DNA of 35,666 nucleotides. Origin: an uncultured Dialister sp. Its GTDB lineage: Bacteria > Bacillota > Negativicutes > Veillonellales > Dialisteraceae. The stretch covers positions 1 to 35,666 of the forward strand of contig CAKPUX010000020.1 in NCBI GenBank assembly GCA_934193095.1, written 5' to 3'. The translations under genes were made by a program, and so were the position numbers. This document shows, piece by piece, positions 21,957-28,715 of the stretch (the stretch's first letter is position 1; each line of letters opens with the position of its first letter). Under the pieces are notes generated by a model. It searched no databases. It was not told the origin of the DNA and was given only the letters and a program-made list of their open reading frames with translations.

Positions 21957-22745
21957 ATGCTTCTTGCTTTTGATGTAGGAAATACGAATATCGTCTGTGG
22001 TGTATATAAGGATAGAAAATTGATCCGTCACTGGAGGGTAGCAACTGATACCCTCCAGACCGCGGATGGATACGCTGCACTGCTGGGCAATCTTTTCCAA
22101 TTGACTGGTCTCAGCTTCAAAGAGGTAGAAGATATCATCATTTCTACTGTCGTCCCTCCGATCATTCCTATTCTGGAAACGATGTCTCAGCGCTACTTCC
22201 ATACCAAGCCGATCCTTGTGGGACCTGGCATCAAGACAGGGCTGAATATCCTCTATGATAACCCGAAAGAGCTTGGGGCTGACCGTATCGTGAATGCCGT
22301 AGCAGCCGTGGATGAGTACAAATGCCCTCTGATCATCATCGACATGGGTACTGCGACTACGTTCTGTGTCTTAGACACCAAGGGCAACTATCTGGGCGGT
22401 GCTGTCGCACCGGGCATCGGGATCTCCATGGAAGCCCTCTTCCAGAGAGCTTCGAAGCTTCCGCGCATCGAGCTGGTCAAGACGCCGAGCATCATTTGCC
22501 GCAATACCGTTTCCGCGATGCAGGCAGGGATCTATTACGGTTTCGTCGGACAGATCGATGAGATCGTGAACCGCATCAAAGAGGAACTGAATGAGAAAAA
22601 TGTCAAGGTCATTGCGACCGGCGGTCTTGCCACTCTCATCGCGAAGTCTTCGAAGACCATCGACATCGTGGATCCGATGCTGACACTGAAGGGGCTTCTT
22701 GTCCTGTATGAAAAAAATAAAGCGGATAAGAAGAGAGAAGCGTAA
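21957..22745 (+). CDS. coaX: Type III pantothenate kinase
   Basis: This enzyme makes 4'-phosphopantothenate, the first step of CoA synthesis, as the CoA-insensitive type III enzyme of the ASKHA superfamily. The 262-aa protein has the phosphate loop FDVGNTN (Asp6), the catalytic region GADRIVNAVAA with Asp109, and the second phosphate motif DMGTATTF (129-136), followed by GGAVAPGIGIS. The start is set by GGAGGAG 6 bases upstream; the earlier in-frame ATG (21942) precedes that site. It has its own promoter and terminator. Confidence 0.96.
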   Translation: MLLAFDVGNTNIVCGVYKDRKLIRHWRVATDTLQTADGYAALLGNLFQLTGLSFKEVEDIIISTVVPPIIPILETMSQRYFHTKPILVGPGIKTGLNILYDNPKELGADRIVNAVAAVDEYKCPLIIIDMGTATTFCVLDTKGNYLGGAVAPGIGISMEALFQRASKLPRIELVKTPSIICRNTVSAMQAGIYYGFVGQIDEIVNRIKEELNEKNVKVIATGGLATLIAKSSKTIDIVDPMLTLKGLLVLYEKNKADKKREA

Positions 22746-22765
22746 GAGGATGCCGGATTTACAGG

Positions 22766-22793
22766 TTCTGCGCCTCTCCTCGCAGAATTTTTT
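22766..22793 (+). terminator. Terminator after coaX
   Basis: TTCTGCG and CGCAGAA flank an 8-base loop and are followed by six T residues. Confidence 0.85.
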
Positions 22794-22810
22794 CGTCATG
22801 AATCCATGAG

Positions 22811-22868
22811 GCCTCCGGGTGAATACGGATCCAATCATTATGATGGGATCTCGCGTTTCCCCGGAGGC
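22811..22868. repeat. Long hairpin, related to one after trxB
   Basis: The outer arms GCCTCCGGG / CCCGGAGGC and the inner arms CGGATCC / GGGATCTCG form a 58-base imperfect hairpin around aatcattatgat. The inner half resembles the hairpin at 26634-26669 (ATGATGGGATC[CT]..CGCGTTTCC). It stands between the coaX terminator and the tRNA promoter. Confidence 0.6.
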
Positions 22869-22899
22869 AGATATTTCTGCATTTTTTCTTTTTTCCCTC

Positions 22900-22928
22900 T
22901 TGCAATTTCTACCCGTGTCGTGTATAAT
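22900..22928 (+). promoter_or_regulatory. Promoter of tRNA-Glu
   Basis: TTGCAA (22900-22905), a 17-base spacer and a perfect TATAAT (22923-22928) lie 11 bases before the tRNA. Confidence 0.8.
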
Positions 22929-22939
22929 TATTTGCACAT

Positions 22940-23015
22940 GGCCGGTTAGTCAAACGGTTAAGACGCTGCGTTCTCAGCGCAGAGAGTATGGGTTCGAATC
23001 CCATACCGGTCACCA
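22940..23015 (+). tRNA. tRNA-Glu (anticodon CUC)
   Basis: The 76-base gene folds as a cloverleaf: acceptor GGCCGGT / ACCGGTC (one G-U), anticodon arm CTGCG-TTCTCAG-CGCAG giving anticodon CTC for codon GAG, and T arm ATGGG-TTCGAAT-CCCAT. Discriminator A and the CCA end are encoded. It has its own promoter and terminator and is a single-gene unit. A CUC isoacceptor is needed only as a supplement to the UUC tRNA, which must be elsewhere; high use of GAG could explain it. Confidence 0.96.
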
Positions 23016-23020
23016 AAGTG

Positions 23021-23056
23021 AAAGCGCCTCGATTCGAAAGGATCGAGGCGCTTTTT
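23021..23056 (+). terminator. Terminator after tRNA-Glu
   Basis: AAAGCGCCTCGAT and ATCGAGGCGCTTT form a 13-bp stem with a T tract. On the minus strand it may also help stop azlCD transcripts. Confidence 0.92.
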
Positions 23057-23074
23057 GCATGACATGAGAATAAA

Positions 23075-23115
23075 GAGACCCCAAGGTACATGGGGGATGC
23101 CCAGGAGGGAGTCTC
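23075..23115 (-). terminator. Possible terminator of azlCD
   Basis: On the minus strand GAGACTCC ... GGGGTCTC pair around an inner CCCCC/GGGG region and are followed by TTTATT. It begins 9 bases past the azlD stop. Confidence 0.5.
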
Positions 23116-23123
23116 AGCCCCCT

Positions 23124-23462
23124 TCAAGGAAACACATACTGCACAAGTCCCATGTAAAGGATCGTGCCGGCGGCCATGGAGAGCATCATTTGCCGCTTCC
23201 AGAGGTGGAGCAGCGTGGTCACAAGGAGGGCGATGGCTTCCGGGATACCGTGATTTCCTGACAGCAAAGAAACATCCTTCAGGCAGTACACGACGAGGAG
23301 TGCGAAGACAGCAGACGGCAGCGCTTTCCCCAGATAACGGATGTAGGAGGGAAGGGATGCCCCGGGCTTAAAAAGGAGAAAAGGAAGGGAGCGAGAAAGC
23401 ATGGAGGCGAGAGAGCAGAGTGCGATGACGACGCACTGCTGCCAGAAGGGAAGCGGGCTCAT
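23124..23462 (-). CDS. azlD: AzlD-type branched-chain amino acid exporter subunit
   Basis: The 112-aa, four-segment membrane protein matches the AzlD family, the small partner of AzlC in export of branched-chain amino acids and analogues. Visible marks are the N-terminal QCVVIALCSLASMLSRSLPFLLF, the ROP-like PSYIRYLGKALPSAVFALLVVYCLKDV block typical of AzlD, and the ETIALLVTTLLHLW-like third segment. Its ATG overlaps the azlC stop by one base (TGATG), so the two are translationally coupled. Confidence 0.9.
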   Translation of the reverse strand: MSPLPFWQQCVVIALCSLASMLSRSLPFLLFKPGASLPSYIRYLGKALPSAVFALLVVYCLKDVSLLSGNHGIPEAIALLVTTLLHLWKRQMMLSMAAGTILYMGLVQYVFP

Positions 23463-24169
23463 CAGAAGCCTCCTTTCTTTTCCAATGGTTTACGATACAA
23501 TGTCATGATGAGGAGCATGAGGCCCATGGCGGGCAGGATGAAATTCTCTTTTCCGAAAAGAAGAAGGCTGCCGATGGAGGAAGAGAGTCCGATGAGGGCA
23601 GTGTAGTGCTTCTTCTCTTTCATCCACTGCTCAAGGAAGATAACGAGGAACATGGTCGTCATGACGAAAGAAAGACCTTTCGTATCAAAGGAAATAAGGC
23701 CGCCTAAGAGACCGCCGATCGCTGCACCTGAGCACCAGTACAGGAAATTTAAGAGAGAGACCCAGAAGTAGAACCAGCCTTTGTCGATCGAGTAGGGGAT
23801 GGTGGCAGAGTAGTTCAGCGCGAATGTCTCATCACACATCATATAAATAAGGAAGGGCTTCTTCCAGCCGGTGCCGGCGTATTTTTCCAGCATCGGGATC
23901 CCGTAGAAGAGGTGACGTGCCTGTACGGTGAAGGCGACGACGAATGTCTCGATCGGGGCAAAGGAAGAAAGCAGCATGGAGATCGTGACGAATTCCAAAG
24001 AGCCGCCGAAAATGATCGCGGCCATTGCCATGGGATAGACCCAGGAGAAGCCGAGTGTATTCATATAGAAACCGTAAGCAAAGGCAAGAAACCAGAATCC
24101 CGCGAAAATGGGGAGTGTCAGTGGAAAGGCCTCTGCCAAAGCCGCCATGGCGGCACCATTTTTTTTCAT
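23462..24169 (-). CDS. azlC: AzlC family branched-chain amino acid exporter subunit
   Basis: The 235-aa membrane protein is the larger subunit of an AzlCD/YgaZH-type amino acid exporter. Family signatures are AFPLTLPIFAGFWFLAFAYGFYMNTLGFSW, MAAIIFGGSLEFVTISMLL and the VQARHLFYGIPMLEKY motif (usual NLRHxLYG), then CDETFALN. Two ATGs stand at 24172 and 24169; the second has AGGAGG at a better 6-base spacing. No leucine-responsive or other regulator gene is next to it. Confidence 0.93.
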   Translation of the reverse strand: MKKNGAAMAALAEAFPLTLPIFAGFWFLAFAYGFYMNTLGFSWVYPMAMAAIIFGGSLEFVTISMLLSSFAPIETFVVAFTVQARHLFYGIPMLEKYAGTGWKKPFLIYMMCDETFALNYSATIPYSIDKGWFYFWVSLLNFLYWCSGAAIGGLLGGLISFDTKGLSFVMTTMFLVIFLEQWMKEKKHYTALIGLSSSIGSLLLFGKENFILPAMGLMLLIMTLYRKPLEKKGGF

Positions 24170-24198
24170 CATTTTCCTCCTAAGGATAGTTGCATACC

Positions 24199-24227
24199 AT
24201 CATAGACTATTTAGAAGAGAATGACAA
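24199..24227 (-). promoter_or_regulatory. Promoter of azlCD
   Basis: On the minus strand TTGTCA (24227-24222), 17 bases and TATGAT (24204-24199) precede the azlC ribosome binding site by about 20 bases. Confidence 0.7.
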
Positions 24228-24237
24228 GGGAAGGTTA

Positions 24238-24470
24238 ATGGGTCCAGGCTGGCTAAGTTTGAAAGCAGGGATTTGCGCTCCAAGTGACTGGTGACTGGTG
24301 ACTAGTGACTTATGCCACTTTCGAGTATTGCCATTATTTATACTCCGCGGCGCTTCTGATTTTTATGCGCCGCACCAACCCCTTTGAACCTTTTGAACCC
24401 ATAGAACCCGCTGAACCTCTTTTGCGCGCAATCAGTGGACGAGTCGCCCCGTGGGCTAACCTTGCATCTC
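24238..24470. repeat. Intergenic mosaic G(end)-A-H-E-B-G before mscS
   Basis: A GTTTGAAAGC G-end (24257-24266) is followed by heptads (24283-24310), a degraded H stretch, an E hairpin (24347-24353 / 24367-24373), GAACC nonamers (24385-24417) and a G core (24419-24466). The order matches 5199-5434. The mscS -10 box begins 15 bases after the G core. Confidence 0.82.
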
Positions 24471-24477
24471 AAAATTG

Positions 24478-24486
24478 TGGTACAAT
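24478..24486 (+). promoter_or_regulatory. Extended -10 promoter of mscS
   Basis: TGGTACAAT fits an extended -10 element (TGnTACAAT) 44 bases upstream of the ATG. No good -35 is visible; the upstream base pairs belong to a G repeat core. Confidence 0.5.
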
Positions 24487-24529
24487 GAGAAAAACGACTA
24501 CCAGCGATCAAGAGTAAAGGAGAATACCT

Positions 24530-25387
24530 ATGGAACCCAATGTTGTCACGAAGGTCGTCACAGACGAGCTCAGCATCACCACCCGCTTCATGAATGGACT
24601 GAAGGAACTCGCCATGACGCGCGGGATCGATTTCCTTGAAGCACTCATCATTTTCATCATCGGCTACATCATCTGCCGCTACATCCGCCGTGCGGTCGCG
24701 CACATTCTGGAGAAGAGCGACGTGGATCCGTCAGCAAAGACCTTTATTGAAGAGATCATTTTCTTCTTCTGTCTGGCCATCGTCGTACTGGTCGCCCTGG
24801 GAACGGCAGGCGTCGGTACAGGGACTCTCGCGGCTGCTTTCGGCGGCGTGGGTCTGGCGATCGGTCTTGGGCTCAAGGATAATATCGGCAATGTAGCCTC
24901 CGGCATTTTCATTCTCATCTTCCGCCCCTTCCGTGTGGGTGACTACATCCAGGTCGCCTCGAATCAGGGCACAGTGACGGAGATCAGCATCATGTACACC
25001 ATGCTTTCGACGCTGGGAAATCAGCGCATCGTCATCCCGAATTCCTCTCTGACGAGCAGCGTCATCAAGAATTTTTCTGCCTATGATACCAGAAATCTGG
25101 AGATGACCTTCGATGTCGGCTATGACACGGATCTGAAATCCTGTGTGGAGCTCCTCAAAAAGATATTCACAGAGGATGCGTATGTGGTCGATAAGGAAAA
25201 GCTCACCATCTATGTGAGCGGCATGGCTGACTCCTCCATCCGCATCTATGTCCGCGCTGCCGTAGAACGTGCGAAATACTTCGATGCGCAGAATGATCTT
25301 TACATCCGCGTGAAGGAGGCCTTCGATGCAGCGGGGATCGATATCCCCTTCCCGCAGCTTGTCGTGCATCAGGCAGAAAAGGGATGA
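24530..25387 (+). CDS. mscS: Small-conductance mechanosensitive channel (MscS family)
   Basis: The 285-aa product is a pressure-release channel of the inner membrane. TM1 spans about residues 28-50, TM2 about 62-83, and the pore-lining TM3 is the Gly/Ala-rich LAAAFGGVGLAIGLGLKDN, followed by the conserved IGNVASGIFILIFRPFRVGDYI entering the beta domain. The cytoplasmic vestibule (TVTEISIMYTMLST, VIPNSSLTSSVIKNFSAYD) and alpha/beta C-terminus are complete. Length is the minimal MscS size. A GGAGAA site precedes the ATG. A B-E-H mosaic begins right after the stop and no terminator is seen. Confidence 0.95.
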   Translation: MEPNVVTKVVTDELSITTRFMNGLKELAMTRGIDFLEALIIFIIGYIICRYIRRAVAHILEKSDVDPSAKTFIEEIIFFFCLAIVVLVALGTAGVGTGTLAAAFGGVGLAIGLGLKDNIGNVASGIFILIFRPFRVGDYIQVASNQGTVTEISIMYTMLSTLGNQRIVIPNSSLTSSVIKNFSAYDTRNLEMTFDVGYDTDLKSCVELLKKIFTEDAYVVDKEKLTIYVSGMADSSIRIYVRAAVERAKYFDAQNDLYIRVKEAFDAAGIDIPFPQLVVHQAEKG

Positions 25388-25622
25388 GGGTTCAACGGGT
25401 TCTGTAGGTTCAGAAGGTTCAACGGGGTTGGCGCGGCGCATAAAAATAGAGAAGCGCCGCGGAGTATATAGTGGCGATGCCATGAGCTGGCATTGTAGTC
25501 ATGAGTAACTAGTGGCTAGGGATTAGGAACCTCGAGTGACTTGTGACTTGAATACCACTCTCGGGCATCGCCTCATATACTTGCGGCGAAGCCGCCACCA
25601 CAACCCTGAACCATGAACCTTT
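25388..25622. repeat. Intergenic mosaic B-E-H-A-H-C-B between mscS and trxB
   Basis: GGTTCA nonamers (25389-25430) are followed by an E hairpin (25433-25439 / 25454-25460), an H-like tggcgatgcca, heptads (25500-25552), an H motif (ctctcgggcatcgcc), a C palindrome (GCGGCGAAGCCGCC) and CCCTGAACCATGAACC. Confidence 0.82.
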
Positions 25623-25629
25623 CCTTCAT

Positions 25630-25658
25630 TTGCCAAATCTTCTTGTTTACGCTATAAT
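25630..25658 (+). promoter_or_regulatory. Promoter of trxB
   Basis: TTGCCA (25630-25635), 17 bases and a perfect TATAAT (25653-25658) lie 45 bases upstream of the ATG. Confidence 0.8.
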
Positions 25659-25702
25659 CTATATAACGATAAATTTCGATATAGAGAAAGAGGAGGATAC
25701 CT

Positions 25703-26611
25703 ATGACAGATGTGATCATTATCGGAGCAGGCCCGGCGGGCCTGAATGCAGCGCTCTATGCTGCGCGCAAGGAGCTTTCTGTACAGATCGTATCGACGGA
25801 CATCGGCGGGCAGATGCTTCTCACGGGAGAAATCGAGAACTATCTGGGGCTGCCGCATATTTCCGGCTTTGAGCTGGCAGACAAGATGGAAGCCCATGCG
25901 AAAGAGTATCCGGTAGACTTTGTCTTTGCCGGCGTTCTTTCCACAGAAAAAGACAGCGCGGGACATTTTCTGGTGCATCTTGATGATGGCAAGGTGCTTA
26001 CGGGAAGAACCCTGATCGTGACGGCAGGAAAACGCAGCCGCACACTCGATATTCCCGGCGAAATGGAATATACCGGCCGTGGCGTCAGCTACTGCGCGAC
26101 CTGCGACGGTCCTTTCTATCGGAAGAAAGACACGGCAGTCGTCGGCGGGGGAGACAGTGCGGTGCAGGCCGCGATCGAGCTGTCACGTCTGGCGAACAAG
26201 GTCTACCTCGTGGTCCGAAGCCGCATCCGTGCTTCGGAGATCATTGCACGTCGCCTTGAGGGGCTTTCCAATGTAGAGATACTTCTGGGGTATACACCGG
26301 AAGAAGTGAAAGGCGAGAAGAAAGTCACGGGGCTGGTCGTGAAGGATCGCGCTGACGGTGTGACAAGAGAGCTCTCGGTGCAGGGGGTCTTCGTCGAGGC
26401 GGGAGGTTTGCCGAATAACCAGTGCGTTCCTGCGGATGTCAGAAAAAATGCAGCTGGTGAGATCGTGACAGACAAGGGTGGATGTACGAATGTAGCAGGC
26501 TTCTTTGCAGCAGGGGACGTGACAGACTCTCCCTACAAACAGGTCATCATTGCTGCCGGGGAAGGCGCAGCGGCGGCACTCTCGGCTCATGAATACTTGC
26601 TGAGGCAGTAG
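25703..26611 (+). CDS. trxB: Thioredoxin-disulfide reductase
   Basis: This FAD enzyme reduces thioredoxin with NADPH. The 302-aa protein has the FAD Rossmann motif GAGPAGLNAALYAARKE at the N-terminus, the redox pair Cys131-Ala-Thr-Cys134 in SYCATCDGPFY, the second nucleotide motif VGGGDSAVQAA and the C-terminal FAD motif GFFAAGDVTDSPYKQ. The HRR-type NADPH 2'-phosphate contacts are not obvious: the loop reads VVRSRIRASEI, RSRIR instead of the common HRRDEFRA, so the electron donor could differ. A thioredoxin gene lies 3.8 kb downstream. GAGGAGG precedes the ATG. Confidence 0.94.
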   Translation: MTDVIIIGAGPAGLNAALYAARKELSVQIVSTDIGGQMLLTGEIENYLGLPHISGFELADKMEAHAKEYPVDFVFAGVLSTEKDSAGHFLVHLDDGKVLTGRTLIVTAGKRSRTLDIPGEMEYTGRGVSYCATCDGPFYRKKDTAVVGGGDSAVQAAIELSRLANKVYLVVRSRIRASEIIARRLEGLSNVEILLGYTPEEVKGEKKVTGLVVKDRADGVTRELSVQGVFVEAGGLPNNQCVPADVRKNAAGEIVTDKGGCTNVAGFFAAGDVTDSPYKQVIIAAGEGAAAALSAHEYLLRQ

Positions 26612-26633
26612 GTTTCGGGCAGTGCTTTTTCAA

Positions 26634-26669
26634 GAAACGCGGATCTGATCATGATGGGATCCGCGTTTC
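26634..26669 (+). terminator. Hairpin after trxB, possible terminator
   Basis: GAAACGCGGATC and GATCCGCGTTTC form a 12-bp stem around tgatcatgatgg, 22 bases after the stop. The T tract is weak (TTTCC), so its termination strength is uncertain. It is related to the hairpin at 22811-22868. Confidence 0.6.
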
Positions 26670-26753
26670 CTAAACAAGATGAACCATGGATCAAATTTCA
26701 GTGACCGGCCATACTTGTCCCATTCCCGGTCAGTGATGAAAGAAAGTGAACAG

Positions 26754-27398
26754 ATGCGAGTTACGAAAAAAATCAAAGAAGAGCAGCTGAAGCGTCTCTC
26801 TGAGGTATACCATGACGATGGTACGATGCTTCATTTTACCAGCCCTTTTACGCTGTTGGTGGCGGTGATCCTGTCAGCGCAGTGTACGGATAAGCGGGTG
26901 AATGTCATCACCGGCCGCATTTTCCCGCGGCTTGCAAGTCCAGAGAAGATGGGAGCGCTCCGTCAGGAGGAGCTGGAAAATGAGATCCGGGACTGCGGCC
27001 TCTATAAGGCGAAAGCGAAGAACCTGCTCGGCATGTGTCACATGTTAATCCAAAACTATGGCAGCGAAGTGCCACAGGATTTCGATGAGCTGGTGAAGCT
27101 GCCCGGTGTCGGACGAAAGACGGCGAATGTCGTCCGCTCTGTCGCGTGGGGATATCCTGCCATTGCGGTCGATACGCATGTCTTTCGCGTGGCGAACCGG
27201 CTGAAGCTGGCTGTAGGTACGACGCCCATAGAGGTGGAGAAGGGGCTCATGAAGGCCATTCCGAAGAAGGACTGGTCCGCTGCACACCACTGGCTCATCT
27301 GGCATGGTCGCCGCGTGTGTACGGCGAGGAAGCCTGCCTGCGAGACTTGCTTTCTGAGTGATATCTGTCCATCGTGTATGGTAGGGAAAAAGAAATAG
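26754..27398 (+). CDS. nth: Endonuclease III (DNA glycosylase/AP lyase)
   Basis: This base-excision repair enzyme removes oxidised pyrimidines and nicks AP sites. The 214-aa protein has the helix-hairpin-helix LPGVGRKTANVV with catalytic Lys122, and Asp140 in VDTHVFRV, the same 18-residue spacing as the K120/D138 pair of E. coli Nth. The C-terminal iron-sulfur ligands follow C-x6-C-x2-C-x5-C (CTARKPACETCFLSDIC). ATGs at 26679 and 26736 are in frame; I chose 26754 by family length, although its ribosome binding site is weak, so the start is uncertain. It ends in a good terminator. Confidence 0.95.
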   Translation: MRVTKKIKEEQLKRLSEVYHDDGTMLHFTSPFTLLVAVILSAQCTDKRVNVITGRIFPRLASPEKMGALRQEELENEIRDCGLYKAKAKNLLGMCHMLIQNYGSEVPQDFDELVKLPGVGRKTANVVRSVAWGYPAIAVDTHVFRVANRLKLAVGTTPIEVEKGLMKAIPKKDWSAAHHWLIWHGRRVCTARKPACETCFLSDICPSCMVGKKK

Positions 27399-27405
27399 GA
27401 GGAGG

Positions 27406-27438
27406 CGGAATGATCGTTTGGGTCATTCCGTTTTTTTA
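27406..27438 (+). terminator. Terminator after nth
   Basis: CGGAATGA and TCATTCCG enclose a 9-base loop and are followed by T7, 8 bases after the stop. Confidence 0.88.
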
Positions 27439-27446
27439 TTGGAGAG

Positions 27447-27755
27447 ATGGGTTCAGGTTGCCGGGTTCAAGGTTGTGGTGCGGCTTACAGCGCTGCGAGT
27501 TTGAACATGTCAGTATTCCCGTATCGTCATTCTGACCGAAGTGGGAATCTTTTTCGTTTGTGGTAGTTCTTCCATTTGGAATGCAGGGATTAGTGACTGG
27601 TGACTTAAATACGACTTTCGGGCATCGCCCCATATATATTCGCGGCGAAGCCGCCACCACCATTCCTAATTCCTCATTCCTAATTCCTCATTCGGGTCGA
27701 GCTTTCATCCGCGCTCAAGGAACGGCACGTCCCATGGGCTAACCCTGAACCCCTT
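27447..27755. repeat. Intergenic mosaic B-F(half)-A-H-C-D-G before the DUF2344 gene
   Basis: GGTTCA repeats (27449-27478), a left-half F element (about 27525-27553), heptads (27587-27605), H (gactttcgggcatcgcc), C (GCGGCGAAGCCGCC), D with repeated TCCTAATTCCTCAT units (27662-27697), a G core (27705-27745) and a CCTGAACCCC end. A TATAAT box (27777-27782) follows without a good -35. Confidence 0.82.
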
Positions 27756-27797
27756 TCCCTGCCCGCGCAAATATTGTATAATTTCATAGATACATTC

Positions 27798-27962
27798 TAG
27801 GGAAACACTGATTAAATCGTTGTCCGACTTGGCTCTTGTATTTTCATGCAAGGCGAGGAATAAGCCGCCGCGAATAGCGAGCTATTTAAGGAGGGTTATG
27901 ACGAAGCATTGCATGAAAATACATGCCAAATCGGACTCTGCGATTTAATCAGCGTTTCCCTA
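27798..27962 (+). mobile_element. MITE-like element, full-length copy 2, in a 5' leader
   Basis: The 165-bp element is bounded by TAGGGAAACACTGATTAAATCG and CGATTTAATCAGCGTTTCCCTA, with TA at both ends. Its subterminal arms (TTGTATTTTCATGCAA...TTGCATGAAAATACATG) extend the palindrome to roughly 55 bases per side. It lies between a TATAAT box (27777-27782) and the DUF2344 start codon (27987), so it should be transcribed in the leader. The TA ends are like IS630/Tc1-mariner-type MITEs, but no matching transposase is in the window. Confidence 0.85.
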
Positions 27963-27986
27963 GGCATTAACAAAAGAGGAGACGTC

Positions 27987-28715
27987 ATGAAGAGACTGTT
28001 TTTAGCGATTACCAAAGGGGAAGAGATCCGTTTCCTGGGACATCTGGACTACCTGCGTACCATGGAGCGCGTGGTGGTTCGTTCAGGGATCCCGATCGCC
28101 TTCTCGGAAGGCTTCAATCCACATATGAAAATTTCCCTTGACTCGGCGCTGGCCGTGGGGGTCACAGCGGATCCGCTCTATATGGAGATCAAACTCGAAA
28201 AGGATATGCCCGTCGAAGAAGTGAAGGAGCATATGCAGCGCGAGATGCCAAAGGGCATGACCATTTACCACATCGAAGAAGCGGCACAGGAATGGCCGAA
28301 ATTCGTAGCTTTTTTCAATGAAGACGCTTATGAAATGGAAGGTCCTGTGACGGAGGGGGCTGATGCCGAAGCGGCAAAAGAGGCGATAGCCCGTTTCAAT
28401 GCGCTTCCATCCTTCATCTACCAGCGTGTCACGCCGAAAAAAGTCCGTGAGATGGATGTAAAGCCGATGATCATGGAGCCGATGAAGGTCCGTATCGAGG
28501 GGGAAAGAGCGTATCTCACCTTCTCTCTCATCCGCAGCAATACAGGTACGGTGCAGCCTAAGGATGTATGGAAGATGCTTGCCGAGTCCTTCGGCCTTCC
28601 GTGGACGCCGGACGCTTTCATCTGCTCGCGTACCGGGACGTATCGGAAGGAAGAGGGGGAGAGAAAGACGCCTTTCGATCCCGGTGTCTTTGATGCGTGG
28701 GTCAAGAAGAAATGA
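27987..28715 (+). CDS. TIGR03936 family (DUF2344) radical-SAM-associated protein
   Basis: The 242-aa product matches the DUF2344/TIGR03936 family, found either fused to or beside a radical SAM protein and often next to RNase G and ribosomal protein L21 genes; the biochemical role is not established. Visible marks are RLFLAITKGEEIRFLGHLDYLRTMERVVVRSGIPIAFSEGFNPHMKISL, whose F-L-G-H-L-D and SEGFNPH blocks are the family signature. AGAGGAG precedes the ATG at 27987. Its stop overlaps the RNase G start (ATGA). No radical SAM partner is in the window. An in-frame ATG at 27909 lies inside the MITE and is unlikely. Confidence 0.9.
   Translation: MKRLFLAITKGEEIRFLGHLDYLRTMERVVVRSGIPIAFSEGFNPHMKISLDSALAVGVTADPLYMEIKLEKDMPVEEVKEHMQREMPKGMTIYHIEEAAQEWPKFVAFFNEDAYEMEGPVTEGADAEAAKEAIARFNALPSFIYQRVTPKKVREMDVKPMIMEPMKVRIEGERAYLTFSLIRSNTGTVQPKDVWKMLAESFGLPWTPDAFICSRTGTYRKEEGERKTPFDPGVFDAWVKKK

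Noticed and set aside
23021..23056. tRNA-flanking attachment site or integrated element beside tRNA-Glu
   Set aside because: No integrase gene and no repeat of the tRNA 3' end is visible; what follows is a normal terminator and azlCD.
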